Below, piece by piece: positions 22,706-31,324 of a DNA stretch of 64,000 nt; within the stretch, counting starts at the first letter, position 1, and every line of letters starts with the position of its first letter. This DNA is from Actinomycetospora succinea (lineage in GTDB: Bacteria; Actinomycetota; Actinomycetes; Mycobacteriales; Pseudonocardiaceae): NCBI RefSeq assembly GCF_004363095.1, contig NZ_SNYO01000003.1, forward strand, positions 310,001 through 374,000, written 5' to 3'. Under the pieces are notes generated by a model. It did no database searches, was not told the DNA's origin, and saw only the letters and a program-made list of their open reading frames with translations. The position numbers were made by a program, and so were the translations under genes.

Positions 22706-23944
22706 ATGACGACCCCGCCGAAACCGCCCCCAGGACGCACGGCGCGTCGGCTGCCGCGCCCGTCGGAGCTGCGCCCGCTGCTGCGGGTCGCGCGTCCCGA
22801 GCTGGACGGGACCCGCCGGCGGCTCGCCCGCGCCCACACCGTCGCCGACCTGCGCGCGATCGCCCGCCGTCGCACCCCGCGGGCGGTCTTCGACTACACC
22901 GACGGCGCCGCCGAGGCCGAGCTGTCGCTGCGGCGTGCCCGCGACACCTTCGCGTCGCTCGAGTTCCGGCCCTCGGTGCTGCGCGACGTCTCGCACATCG
23001 ACACCTCGACGACCCTGCTGGGCGGGCCCTCGGCGTACCCGTTCGCGTTCGCGCCGACGGGCTTCACGCGGATGATGCACCACGAGGGCGAGGTGGCCGT
23101 GGCCCGCGTGGCCGGTCGCCTCGGGGTGCCGCACACCCTCTCGACGATGGGGACCACCTCGCCCGCGGACCTCGCCGCGGCCGCCCCGGACACCCGGCGC
23201 TGGTTCCAGCTCTACCTCTGGCGCGACCGGGCCGCGAGCGAGGAGGTCGTGCGCCGGGCGGCGGAGGCCGGCAACGAGGCGATCATGCTGACCGTCGACA
23301 CGCCGGTCGGCGGGGCCCGCCTGCGCGACGCCTACAACGGGCTGACCATCCCGCCGGCCCTCACCGCGCGGACCCTGGCCGACATGGCGCGCCACCCGCA
23401 CTGGTGGCTGAACGTGCTCACCACGGACCCCCTGGAGTTCGCGGCCCTGACGTCGTGGGAGGGCACGGTCGCCGAGCTCATCGACACGATGTTCGACCCG
23501 GCGCTGAACCTCGACGACCTCGCCTGGCTCCGATCCACGTGGAACGGACCGCTCGTGGTGAAGGGCGTCCAGACCGCCGAGGACGCGCGGCGGGTGGTCG
23601 ACGCCGGCGCCGACGCGGTCATCGTCTCGAACCACGGCGGGCGCCAGCTCGACCGCGCGCCCGTGCCCCTCGAGACGCTGCCGTCGGTGGTGGCCGAGGT
23701 CGGCGGCGAGGCCGAGATCCTGCTCGACACCGGGATCATGTCGGGCGCCGACATCGTCGCCGCCGTCGCGCTCGGCGCCTCGGGCTGCCTCGTCGGGCGC
23801 GCCTACCTCTACGCGCTCATGGCCGGGGGCGAGCTCGGGGTGGAGCGCCTCGCGACGATCCTCACCGCCGAGATCCGCCGGACGATGGCGCTGCTCGGGG
23901 TCTCGTCGGTCAAGGACCTGACCCCGGACCACGTGCGGCTCTGA
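22706..23944 (+). CDS. lldD: FMN-dependent alpha-hydroxyacid dehydrogenase/oxidase (L-lactate dehydrogenase-like)
   Basis: 412 residues, a full TIM-barrel of the glycolate oxidase/LldD family. FMN and substrate motifs are visible: VFDYTDGAAEAE, FAPTGFTRMMHHEGE, WFQLYLW, MLTVDTPVGGARLRDAYNG, LVVKGVQTAEDARR, the catalytic VSNHGGRQLDRA with the base His, and LLDTGIMSGADIVAAVALGA. It oxidises L-lactate or another L-2-hydroxyacid to the ketoacid, passing electrons to the membrane chain or to O2. The N-terminal ~50 residues are a basic extension. GAGGAGGAA precedes the ATG. lldD is the best fit, but mandelate- or glycolate-type specificity is possible. Confidence 0.88.
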   Translation: MTTPPKPPPGRTARRLPRPSELRPLLRVARPELDGTRRRLARAHTVADLRAIARRRTPRAVFDYTDGAAEAELSLRRARDTFASLEFRPSVLRDVSHIDTSTTLLGGPSAYPFAFAPTGFTRMMHHEGEVAVARVAGRLGVPHTLSTMGTTSPADLAAAAPDTRRWFQLYLWRDRAASEEVVRRAAEAGNEAIMLTVDTPVGGARLRDAYNGLTIPPALTARTLADMARHPHWWLNVLTTDPLEFAALTSWEGTVAELIDTMFDPALNLDDLAWLRSTWNGPLVVKGVQTAEDARRVVDAGADAVIVSNHGGRQLDRAPVPLETLPSVVAEVGGEAEILLDTGIMSGADIVAAVALGASGCLVGRAYLYALMAGGELGVERLATILTAEIRRTMALLGVSSVKDLTPDHVRL

Positions 23945-24037
23945 GACAGCCCTCGAGCAGGGAATCGTGACCTGTTCGTGATCTCGTGTCGGGCGCTGAG
24001 CCGGGGTTTTCCGGGCGGCACTGTCGGGGGTGGGTCC

Positions 24038-24043
24038 TAGCGT
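24038..24043 (+). promoter_or_regulatory. -10 element of a leaderless promoter for the DUF222-HNH gene
   Basis: TAGCGT, 7 nt before the GTG at 24051. It argues against the in-frame GTG at 24030, which would lie upstream of the promoter core. Confidence 0.55.
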
Positions 24044-24050
24044 CGTCCCT

Positions 24051-26096
24051 GTGAGCATCGACCTCGACCCGCGGATCGGCCTGGCGGCCGCGGTGGCGGG
24101 TCGGGCACCGGACACGGCGTTGGCGGCGAGGCTCGACCAGGTCGATCCGACGTCGCTGACCGGGGAGGACCTCGCCGCGTACGTGCGGGCGCGGTGGGCG
24201 CTGCACAACCGGGCCGAGGCGTTGCTGCTGGCCGGGCTGCGGGAGCTGGGGACGGCGCAGGACGGGCACACCGGGCGGTTGGCGAGCTCGGATGAGTTCT
24301 CCGGTGACGAGGTCGCCGGGGTGCTGGGCTGCTCGCGCACGGCCGCGTCGCGGCGCCTGGATCTGGCCGACGACCTGTTCTCCCGGTTGCCCGCGCTCGG
24401 GGCGGCGTTGTGGTCGGGCCGGCTCGACGAGCCGAAGGTCCGCGCGATCAGCGAGGGCGTGCGCGACCTGTCGACCGATCACGCTCGCGAGGCCGTCGAG
24501 GTGGTGCTGTCCGAGGCGGCGGGGTTGCCGGTGATGGCGCTGCGCGAGCGGGTCGGTGAGGTCGCGCTGGACCTGGACCCGGAGTGGGCCGAGCGCCGTC
24601 GCCGGCGCGCCGAGGGCCGCGGGCGGGTGGAGCTGGTCGCGAACGCCTCGGGGACCGCGACCCTGACCTTCGCCGACGCCCCTGCTCCGGAGGGCATCGC
24701 CTCGATGGCGCGGGCGGAGGCGCTGGCGGCGCGGCTGCGTACGGCGGGGGTGCTGACCCCGATCAACCAGCTGCGCCTGCAGGTCGGGATGCGACTGCTC
24801 AACGGATCGACCGCCGGGATGACCGACGACGAGGTCGTGGCACGGCTCACCGCCGAGTACCACGCCACCGCCACCCCCACCGACGACGACCCCGACAGCG
24901 GTCCTGACGACACCGGACCCGACGGCGGTCCTGACGACAGCGGACCCGACGACAGCGGACCCGACGGCGGTCCTCACGACAGCGGACCCGACGACACCGG
25001 ACCCGACGACACCGGACCCGGCGGCGGGCCCGGCGCGGACGGGCCGGACGGCGCAGGCCTCCCGGCCGGCGACCCGGAGATGCCGGCGCCGCGCTCACCC
25101 GGCGCGCAGGGCGCCCTCGACCTGCCCGACCTCCCCGACCCGGCTGGCAGGCCGGACCCGGTCGGCGAGCCGGAACCCCGGGACGGGCGGCTGCGCCACG
25201 GCACCACGGAGGTCCGGCTGCGACTCACCACCGCGCTCGGACTCGACCAGCACCCCGGCACCGTTCCCGGCTACGGCGCCGTGACCGCAGCCGTGGCCCG
25301 CGACCTGATCGCGGCCCGCCACCACGGCGAATGGCGCATCGTCCTCGTCGACGCCGACGGGCATCTCCAGCACGTCCTGCTCGCCCGAGCACGACCAGCC
25401 GGCCCCCTCGCTCGGGGGCGAGCACCGGGCGCGACCCGGACCGGCGCGATCGTCGAACTCCAGGTTCCGACGACACTGCTCGCCGCCCTGAACCCCGACG
25501 ACCACCCCAGATGGGCACTGCTGCTGCGCGAGCTCCAGGCCCGGGTCGCCGACCGCGCCCACACCGGCGACCTCGGTCGTCCACCCGACGCCGACAGCGG
25601 CCCCGATCAGTGGCGGCGCCGCCGCCCCGGCGCCGAAGCCGACCGCTGGACCCGCGCCCGCGACAGGCACTGCGTCGTGCCGTGGTGCCGCCGCGCCGCC
25701 CACCGCGCCGAGATCGACCACACCCGCGACCACGCCCACGGCGGGCCCACCGTCACCTGGAACCTCGGCGCCTGGTGCACCCACGACCACCGCGCCAAGC
25801 ACCACGCCGGCTGGACCGTCCGCCAACCCCTGCCCGGCTGGTTCGTCATCCGCACCCGCGCCGGCATCACCCACACCACCCGGGCTCCGACGATCCTCCG
25901 GCCCCTGCCCGGACCGCGACCCGCCCGCGCACCGAGACCCCTGCCCGACGACGGATGGCCCGACCACCGCCCGGACGACGAGGACGACTGGCGTCGACGG
26001 TTCGCCGCCGAGCTCGGCGGCACCAGAGCGACGAGGAACGACCCGCCCCCGAGACCGCCGGCAGCCCTCGACCCCGACGGTCCCCCACCCTTCTGA
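24051..26096 (+). CDS. DUF222 and HNH endonuclease domain protein (13E12 family)
   Basis: 681 residues. The N-terminal half is a helical DUF222 domain (LAAYVRARWALHNRAEALLL, AGVLGCSRTAASRRLDLADD, LSTDHAREAVEVVL). A low-complexity acidic insert of about 120 residues follows, built on DDSGP/DDTGP units. The C-terminus is an HNH nuclease: CVVPWCRRAAHRAEIDHTRD, HAHGGPTVTWNLGAWCTHDH, RAKHHAGW. This family is abundant and multi-copy in actinobacteria and resembles the REP13E12 proteins of mycobacteria; its role in DNA cleavage or mobility is unproven. The start at 24051 follows from the TAGCGT promoter core. Confidence 0.88.
   Translation: MSIDLDPRIGLAAAVAGRAPDTALAARLDQVDPTSLTGEDLAAYVRARWALHNRAEALLLAGLRELGTAQDGHTGRLASSDEFSGDEVAGVLGCSRTAASRRLDLADDLFSRLPALGAALWSGRLDEPKVRAISEGVRDLSTDHAREAVEVVLSEAAGLPVMALRERVGEVALDLDPEWAERRRRRAEGRGRVELVANASGTATLTFADAPAPEGIASMARAEALAARLRTAGVLTPINQLRLQVGMRLLNGSTAGMTDDEVVARLTAEYHATATPTDDDPDSGPDDTGPDGGPDDSGPDDSGPDGGPHDSGPDDTGPDDTGPGGGPGADGPDGAGLPAGDPEMPAPRSPGAQGALDLPDLPDPAGRPDPVGEPEPRDGRLRHGTTEVRLRLTTALGLDQHPGTVPGYGAVTAAVARDLIAARHHGEWRIVLVDADGHLQHVLLARARPAGPLARGRAPGATRTGAIVELQVPTTLLAALNPDDHPRWALLLRELQARVADRAHTGDLGRPPDADSGPDQWRRRRPGAEADRWTRARDRHCVVPWCRRAAHRAEIDHTRDHAHGGPTVTWNLGAWCTHDHRAKHHAGWTVRQPLPGWFVIRTRAGITHTTRAPTILRPLPGPRPARAPRPLPDDGWPDHRPDDEDDWRRRFAAELGGTRATRNDPPPRPPAALDPDGPPPF
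24895..25022. repeat. 15-bp tandem repeats coding (D-D/G-S/T/G-G-P)n
   Basis: About eight units related to GACGACAGCGGACCC, each coding DDSGP or DDTGP or a Gly variant, form the acidic linker between the DUF222 and HNH domains. Units are in frame, so slippage would change linker length without frameshift. Confidence 0.8.
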
Positions 26097-26100
26097 CGAG

Positions 26101-26592
26101 TCACGCAGGGTGCTGGCGCCGTCGCGTGAGCACCACGAACGGGATCGTGCGCCCGACCTCGTCGGCGCGGCGCTGGTAGCCGGCGTAGGGCCGGTAGGTC
26201 GCGATCGCCGCGGGCCACAGGCGCTCCCGCTCGGCGTCGCCCGCCACGCGCGCGTGGACCGGGCGCACCTCGTCACGCACCTGCGCGGTGGTGTCCGGGT
26301 GCGCGCGCAGGTTGTGGAACCACGCCGGGTGGCGCGGGTGTCCGCCGTAGGAGGCGACGACCACGACGTCGTCCGGGTTAGCGGGGTGGGCGAAGTAGAG
26401 CAGCGGGGTGGTTCGCGGCGTCCCGCTGCGCGCACCGACGTGGTCGAGCAGCAGCATGGTCGGCAGGCCCGGGCCGGTGTGCCCGACCCGGCCGCCGGTG
26501 CGGCGGTAGAGCGCGATGTGCGCCCGTGTCACCGCACCGACGACCGGGGCGAGACGGTCCATCACCCGGCCGAAGTCGATCGTGGAGACCAT
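26101..26592 (-). CDS. Nitroreductase family deazaflavin (F420)-dependent oxidoreductase, Ddn-like
   Basis: 163 residues, a split-beta-barrel flavin-binding fold. The family motifs are visible: HIALYRRTGGRVGH, MLLLDHVGARSGTPRTTPLL, VVVVASYGGHPRHPAWFHNL and PDTTAQVRDEVRPVHARV. These match F420-dependent Ddn-type enzymes of actinobacteria, which reduce quinones or nitro compounds with F420H2. The physiological substrate is unknown. The ATG at 26592 has TAGGGT 7 nt upstream (leaderless). It ends 4 bp from the convergent DUF222-HNH gene. Confidence 0.88.
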   Translation of the reverse strand: MVSTIDFGRVMDRLAPVVGAVTRAHIALYRRTGGRVGHTGPGLPTMLLLDHVGARSGTPRTTPLLYFAHPANPDDVVVVASYGGHPRHPAWFHNLRAHPDTTAQVRDEVRPVHARVAGDAERERLWPAAIATYRPYAGYQRRADEVGRTIPFVVLTRRRQHPA

Positions 26593-26599
26593 CGGCCGG

Positions 26600-26605
26600 A
26601 CCCTA
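26600..26605 (-). promoter_or_regulatory. -10 element of a leaderless promoter for the Ddn-like gene
   Basis: TAGGGT on the minus strand, 7 nt before the ATG at 26592, between it and the stop of the Tyr/Gln-repeat protein gene. Confidence 0.55.
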
Positions 26606-26610
26606 CGGGG

Positions 26611-27606
26611 CTACAGCGTGAGCAGCCGGTCGAAGAACTCCCGGTAGCGCTGCACGGCGCGGCGCATCTCCTCGGTGGACGGGTCGCCGCCGAGCGCGTT
26701 CGGGTCGAGCGCGCTGCGCTGCTGCGCGAACGTGCGCGAGAGCTCCTCGAGCACCTCGCCGACCAGCCCGTCGGCCTGCGCGACCGCGTCCCGCGGGCGG
26801 TCGACGAACGCCATCCGCACCTCTTCCCACTGCGAGCGCCAGCGCGCCGCATGGTCGGGATCGAAGATGGTGCCCTGCTCGGCGGGCTGCCGCGCGTCCC
26901 CCGCGTCGCGGGACGAGTCGCCGGCGGGGCCGGTGTGCTGTCCCGCGTGCTGATCGCCGGGGAGCCCTCCGTTCCGGTCCCCCGACGGCTCGCCGGGCGC
27001 ACCGGCGGCGTGGTCGGGCGGGCCCGGGTACGCCCCGGGCTGCCCGCCCATCCCGGACGCCGGCGCGCTCTGCCCCGGTCCCGCGTCGTACTGCTGCGGC
27101 GGAGCGGAGGCGGCGTGCGACTCGGCGTACCCGGCGCCGTGCTGGCCGCCCGGCTGACCGCCGTACGGGTCTCCCGGCCGGCTCCCGTACGGGTCTCCCT
27201 GCTGACCGCCGTACTGCCCGCCGGGCTGGGCTCCGTACGGATCCGCCTGCTGGCCGCCGTACTGCCCGCCGGGCTGGGCTCCGTACGGATCCGCCTGCTG
27301 GCCGCCGTACTGCCCGCCGGGCTGGGCTCCGTAGGGATCCGCCTGCTGGCCGCCGTACTGACCGCCGGGCTGGGCGCTGTACGGCTCTGCCTGCTGGCCG
27401 CCGTACTGGCCGGCTCCGGGCTGCTGCCCGTACGGGTCCTGCCCCGCGCCGCCGTACTGGCCGCCGGGCGCCGGCTGGTCCCACTGCTGCGCGGAGGCCG
27501 GCGCGCCGGCGTTCTGGCGCGGGTCCTCGTCGTACCCGCCGGGACGGTCCGAGCCCGCGGCGTCGGCGGGGTGACCTGCGGGCTGACCGTGCTCGGGGTG
27601 GCTCAT
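26611..27606 (-). CDS. Gln/Gly/Tyr-repeat protein with C-terminal helical domain
   Basis: 331 residues. The N-terminal two thirds are low complexity, built on a 16-residue repeat (PGGQYGGQQADPYGAQ) present in at least four near-identical copies. The C-terminal ~100 residues are folded and helical: FDPDHAARWRSQWEEVRMAF, VDRPRDAVAQADGLVGEVLE, MRRAVQRYREFFDRLLTL. The same domain is in the product of the upstream gene (PDERQRFQADWQQVQRGFID, DPGGAVEHADALLV), so the two are paralogous in this part and may interact. The ATG overlaps the upstream stop by 4 nt. No function is known to me. Confidence 0.75.
   Translation of the reverse strand: MSHPEHGQPAGHPADAAGSDRPGGYDEDPRQNAGAPASAQQWDQPAPGGQYGGAGQDPYGQQPGAGQYGGQQAEPYSAQPGGQYGGQQADPYGAQPGGQYGGQQADPYGAQPGGQYGGQQADPYGAQPGGQYGGQQGDPYGSRPGDPYGGQPGGQHGAGYAESHAASAPPQQYDAGPGQSAPASGMGGQPGAYPGPPDHAAGAPGEPSGDRNGGLPGDQHAGQHTGPAGDSSRDAGDARQPAEQGTIFDPDHAARWRSQWEEVRMAFVDRPRDAVAQADGLVGEVLEELSRTFAQQRSALDPNALGGDPSTEEMRRAVQRYREFFDRLLTL
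27202..27393. repeat. 48-bp tandem repeat, four full copies
   Basis: Units at 27202-27249, 27250-27297, 27298-27345 and 27346-27393 differ at only a few positions, and partial, more diverged units follow on both sides. The unit codes the 16-residue PGGQYGGQQADPYGAQ repeat. The near-identity at the DNA level points to recent expansion. Confidence 0.9.
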
Positions 27607-28502
27607 CGCCTGTGCTCCTGGTGTCCGTCGGGTCCGCCGGACGCGGGAGGCGTCGACGGGGGCCGGCCCGGGCCGGCCGGTGCGGCGGGAGGCGGTCCCT
27701 GCGGGGGCGCCCCCTGCGGAGGAGGTGGTCCCTGCGGAGGCGCGCCCTGCGCAGGGGCGCCCTGGGGCGGCGCTCCCCGGGGAGGCGCACCCTGCGGGGG
27801 CGCGCCTCCGGGCGGCATGCCCTGCCCGGGTGCGCCCGCCGGCGACGGCTCGATCCGTTCCGTCCCGGCGTGGGGATGGCCCTGCCGGGCGTCGTCCCGT
27901 CCACCGGCGATGCGCTCGGTGGTGCCGTCGGGGCCCCGCCCGTCACCACGACCGTCGCCGCGCCCGTCACCGTCGTCGAGCATCGCCTCGACGAGGGTGC
28001 GGAACGCGGTGAACGCGCCGCGCAGGTCCTCGGTGCTCGCCGTGCCCTGCCGGTGGGCGGTCACGACGCGCTGGGCCTCGCGGTAGTCCTCGACGAGGTG
28101 CGGCTGCGCCACGGAGAGGTCGTCGGTGCGACGGTCTCCCCCCTCGACCGGGTAGCCGCGCGCCCGCATGATCGTCACGAGCAGCGCGTCCGCGTGCTCG
28201 ACCGCGCCGCCCGGGTCGTCGATGAACCCGCGCTGCACCTGCTGCCAGTCGGCCTGGAACCGCTGGCGCTCGTCGGGCTGGAGAGGCCGGAGCTGGTGCT
28301 GGTCGTGGCGCTCCTTGCGCTGGCGCAGCTCCTTCTCGGCCTCCTTGCGGTCGCCGGTCTCCGAGACCCGGCGCTCGTACTCGGGACCGAACTCGTCGGC
28401 GAGCTGCTGCTGTCGGCGCCTTCGCGCCAGGACGAGGGCGGCGATGCCGGCCACGACCAGCAGCACCACCACGATGATGATCACAACTGCGACGGTGCCC
28501 AT
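27603..28502 (-). CDS. Membrane-anchored protein with helical domain and Pro/Gly/Gln tail
   Basis: 299 residues. One N-terminal transmembrane helix (VAVVIIIVVVLLVVAGIAAL) is followed by a basic stop-transfer, a charged coiled segment (ETGDRKEAEKELRQRKERHD) and the helical domain QPDERQRFQADWQQVQRGFI with DPGGAVEHADALLVTIMRAR. The last ~90 residues are a PPQGAPPQG-type tail. The helical domain recurs in the downstream gene's product. The orientation suggests a cytoplasmic C-terminal domain. GGAAGGGG precedes the ATG at 28502. The function is unknown; a similar anchored/soluble pair is worth looking for in relatives. Confidence 0.75.
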   Translation of the reverse strand: MGTVAVVIIIVVVLLVVAGIAALVLARRRRQQQLADEFGPEYERRVSETGDRKEAEKELRQRKERHDQHQLRPLQPDERQRFQADWQQVQRGFIDDPGGAVEHADALLVTIMRARGYPVEGGDRRTDDLSVAQPHLVEDYREAQRVVTAHRQGTASTEDLRGAFTAFRTLVEAMLDDGDGRGDGRGDGRGPDGTTERIAGGRDDARQGHPHAGTERIEPSPAGAPGQGMPPGGAPPQGAPPRGAPPQGAPAQGAPPQGPPPPQGAPPQGPPPAAPAGPGRPPSTPPASGGPDGHQEHRR

Positions 28503-28593
28503 CGCGGACCCCTTCCGGACCTGGGACTTCAGTGATCGGTGTTGTGTGTGGGATGCCCGATGTCGCGGGGCGCCCCGCCCGCTTCCGAGGGAA

Positions 28594-29628
28594 TTAATTT
28601 CCTGCTGCGGCGCGCTCCGCGAGCGGCCGGCGTCGCTGGGCCACCTCGCCGATGGCGGGCGGCTCGTAGGACACGTCGCCGGGGTTGGCGTCGACACCCG
28701 GCGGGACGATCGCGTCGATCTGGTCGAGGACCTCGTCGTCGAGGGTGACCTCAGCGCCCGCGAGTACGTCCTCGAGCTGCTCCATCGTGCGCGGGCCGAT
28801 GATCGCCGAGGTGACCGCCGGATGGGACACGGCGAACGCCATCGCCATGTGCACCATCGACAGGCCGGCCTTCTCGGCCAGCGGCACGAGCTCCTCGACG
28901 GCGTCGAGCTTGCGCTCGTCGGTGAAGCGGCCCGGCGTGCGCCGGGCGCGCTGCGTCCCGGCCTCCTGACCCTTGCGGATCTTGCCGGTGAGCATGCCCA
29001 TCGCCAGCGGGCTCCAGACCAGCGTGCCCATGCCGTAGCGCCGGCAGACCGGCAGCACCTCGCGCTCGATGCCCCGGTTGAGGATCGAGTACGGCGGCTG
29101 CTCGGTGCGGAAGCGCTGCAGGCCGCGGCGCTCGGCGACCCACTGGGCCTCGACGATCTCGGAGGCGGGGAAGGTCGACGACCCGATCGCGCGGACCTTG
29201 CCGCTGCGCACGAGGTCGGTGAGCGCGGAGAGCGTCTCCTCGACGTCGGTCTCGGGGTCGGGACGGTGGATCTGGTAGAGGTCGAGGTGGTCGGTCTGCA
29301 GGCGGCGCAGCGAGTTCTCGACCTCCTGCACCAGCCAGCGCCGCGAGTTCCCGCGGTGGTTCGGGTCGTCGCCCATCGGGGCGTGCGCCTTGGTGGCGAG
29401 GACGACGTCGTCGCGCCGCCCCTGCAGCGCCTTGCCGACGATCTCCTCGGACTCGCCCTGCGCGTAGACGTCGGCGGTGTCGACGAAGTTGATCCCGGCG
29501 TCGAGCGCCCTGTGGATGATCCGGATCGAGTCGTCGTGGTCGGTGTTGCCCCAGGCGCCGAACATCATCGCGCCCAGGCAGTACGGGCTGACCTTGATGC
29601 CGGTCCGGCCCAGCGTCCGCATCTTCAC
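28594..29628 (-). CDS. Aldo/keto reductase
   Basis: 344 residues, TIM-barrel AKR. The motifs are MRTLGRTGIKVSPYCLGAMM, the catalytic D/Y in INFVDTADVYAQGESEEIVG, the catalytic Lys in VVLATKAHAPMGDD, the catalytic His region in LYQIHRPDPETD, and the NADPH-binding ending with SAIIGPRTMEQLED. It reduces aldehydes or ketones with NADPH; the substrate is unknown. The GTG at 29628 is preferred over the ATG two codons later because AGGAGC is 10 nt from the GTG. The gene is flanked by a 90-bp gap toward the anchored repeat protein, and no clear operon partner is seen. Confidence 0.9.
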   Translation of the reverse strand: MKMRTLGRTGIKVSPYCLGAMMFGAWGNTDHDDSIRIIHRALDAGINFVDTADVYAQGESEEIVGKALQGRRDDVVLATKAHAPMGDDPNHRGNSRRWLVQEVENSLRRLQTDHLDLYQIHRPDPETDVEETLSALTDLVRSGKVRAIGSSTFPASEIVEAQWVAERRGLQRFRTEQPPYSILNRGIEREVLPVCRRYGMGTLVWSPLAMGMLTGKIRKGQEAGTQRARRTPGRFTDERKLDAVEELVPLAEKAGLSMVHMAMAFAVSHPAVTSAIIGPRTMEQLEDVLAGAEVTLDDEVLDQIDAIVPPGVDANPGDVSYEPPAIGEVAQRRRPLAERAAAGN

Positions 29629-29749
29629 GAGCGGGGTGCTCCTTGTCGACGGTGGCGAGGGCCTGCGGGATAGCCGTCCCGCACGCTCTCGAAGCACCCG
29701 ACCCCACGGTTGCCCCGACCGGCCGCACCCGTTGAAACGATCAGCCGCC

Positions 29750-31243
29750 TCAGCCCGGCGGTGGCGCCGCGGCGGGCGGCAGCCCGATCCGGTCGACGAC
29801 GGGGATCGCGAGGCGCAGCTCGCCGACGCCGGTCGGGTGGAACGGGTGCGGGTCGTCGAGCGACTGGAGGTCCGGCCCGAGCCCGTCCGGCGACGGCTCG
29901 CACAGCGGGGTCAGCGGCGGCGCGACGACGTCGAAGCCGTAGCGCGCGGCGCCGGCGGTGAGCACCCCGTTGAGCTCGGCGTTGCGGTCGGAGAGCAGCT
30001 GGATCTCCTCCGGGGTGAGCCCGGGGTACTGCAGCGGGCCCCGCGCCGTCGAGCACCGCGCGTCCGGGCGCAGCACGTCGTAGCTGGTCATGACCACGAC
30101 CCGCGGCTTGGACGGGAGGGTCGCGAGGTCGGCGAGGAGGTCGGCGTAGTCGCGGTCGAAGGCCGCCAGCCGGTACCGGAACTCGCCGGCGGTGAAGTTG
30201 TCCGCGCAGTCGGCGACCGCGTAGCAGTAGCCGATGAGGTCGGTCCAGTTCAGGTCGTTGGGACCGACCGCGACGACGACGAACGCCGGGTCCTCGACCT
30301 GCTTGAGGCGCCCGATCTGCGGCGGGACCGTGACGCCGCCGGTCTGCTGGGGCCCGCGCAGGCCGGTGGCGATGCGGGCGCCGGAACAGGCGAGGTTGAG
30401 GACGTCGTCACGGATCGCCGCGCCGAGCTGGCGGGCCAGCGAGTCGCTGCTGCGGGCGCAGGCGACGTCCTCGGGCGAGGCGCCCGGCGCCGGCGTCCCG
30501 CCGAGCCGGGCCACCCGCGAGTCGCCGATCACGACGCCCCGCACCCCGGAGACGGTCGGGCCCACCGGCGACGGGGTGACGTGGTGCGCGCCCGTGAGGT
30601 CGGTCAGCGACTCCGCGCTGCGGAGGTCCTGCGCGCCGGCCACCGCGAGCGCGCCGCAGGCCCCCCACACGACGAGGGACACGGCGAGCGCGGTGATCGT
30701 CGACAGCGTGAGCGTCCGGGAGAGCCGACGGGCGATCACCGCGGGCCGGGCGCCGGCGCCGGAGCGGCGGGCGGTGAGCCGCAGGGTGGCGAGGACCCGC
30801 AGCGAGCCCACGAGCCCGCAGACCCCGAGCACCACCGCGACGAGGATCAGCGTCGCCTTCCCGAACCACGCCTCGAAGCCCGTCACGATCGCCGAGAGCG
30901 CCTCGGTCGGGCTGTCGCCGTCGGCCAGCGACTCGAGCGCGGACCCGGCGGTCTCGTTGCGCTGCACCGGGCCGATCGAGAGCTGGGGACGGATCGGCCC
31001 GTAGATCGTCACGTCGGGGACGTCGAGGCTGGTGTTGCCGATCTGGACGATCCGCGGCGGCCCCGAGGCCGTCGCGCTCGGCGGCTGGACGCCCACGCTG
31101 ATCTGCTGCCCGAACGCCTCGACGTCCTGGTCCGGGGTCAGCACCAGCGCCGCCCACACGCCGGCGACGACACAGGCCACGACCAGCAGGAGCGTCACCG
31201 GCGAGCGCAGCTCGCGCCGGATTCCGCGGAGGCGGCGGCCCAC
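29750..31243 (-). CDS. Membrane-anchored SGNH/GDSL-family hydrolase
   Basis: 497 residues. Three transmembrane helices occupy the N-terminal half (TLLLVVACVVAGVWAALVLT; TLILVAVVLGVCGLVGSLRV; TITALAVSLVVWGACGALAV), with an extracytoplasmic stretch between the first two. The C-terminal half is an SGNH domain: RGVVIGDSRVARLGG (block I Ser), LACSGARIATGL (Gly block), VVVAVGPNDLNWTD (Asn block) and DDPHPFHPTGVGEL (catalytic Asp/His). It is probably an exported esterase acting on cell-envelope esters; the substrate is unknown. The GTG at 31243 follows GAGGAGG. It lies downstream of, and in the same direction as, the CytX-like gene. Confidence 0.85.
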   Translation of the reverse strand: MGRRLRGIRRELRSPVTLLLVVACVVAGVWAALVLTPDQDVEAFGQQISVGVQPPSATASGPPRIVQIGNTSLDVPDVTIYGPIRPQLSIGPVQRNETAGSALESLADGDSPTEALSAIVTGFEAWFGKATLILVAVVLGVCGLVGSLRVLATLRLTARRSGAGARPAVIARRLSRTLTLSTITALAVSLVVWGACGALAVAGAQDLRSAESLTDLTGAHHVTPSPVGPTVSGVRGVVIGDSRVARLGGTPAPGASPEDVACARSSDSLARQLGAAIRDDVLNLACSGARIATGLRGPQQTGGVTVPPQIGRLKQVEDPAFVVVAVGPNDLNWTDLIGYCYAVADCADNFTAGEFRYRLAAFDRDYADLLADLATLPSKPRVVVMTSYDVLRPDARCSTARGPLQYPGLTPEEIQLLSDRNAELNGVLTAGAARYGFDVVAPPLTPLCEPSPDGLGPDLQSLDDPHPFHPTGVGELRLAIPVVDRIGLPPAAAPPPG

Positions 31244-31324
31244 GGCCCTCCTCGCTGGTCGACTCCCCCGGAGACATCCCGGGCCCTGTCGGCTCCCAGC
31301 CCTACCGGACCGACCCCGTCGGCG

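Noticed and set aside
22706..23944. Mycofactocin enzyme MftD as the identity of the FMN dehydrogenase
   Set aside because: The family is related, but no other mycofactocin gene is near and the motifs are those of general LldD-type enzymes.
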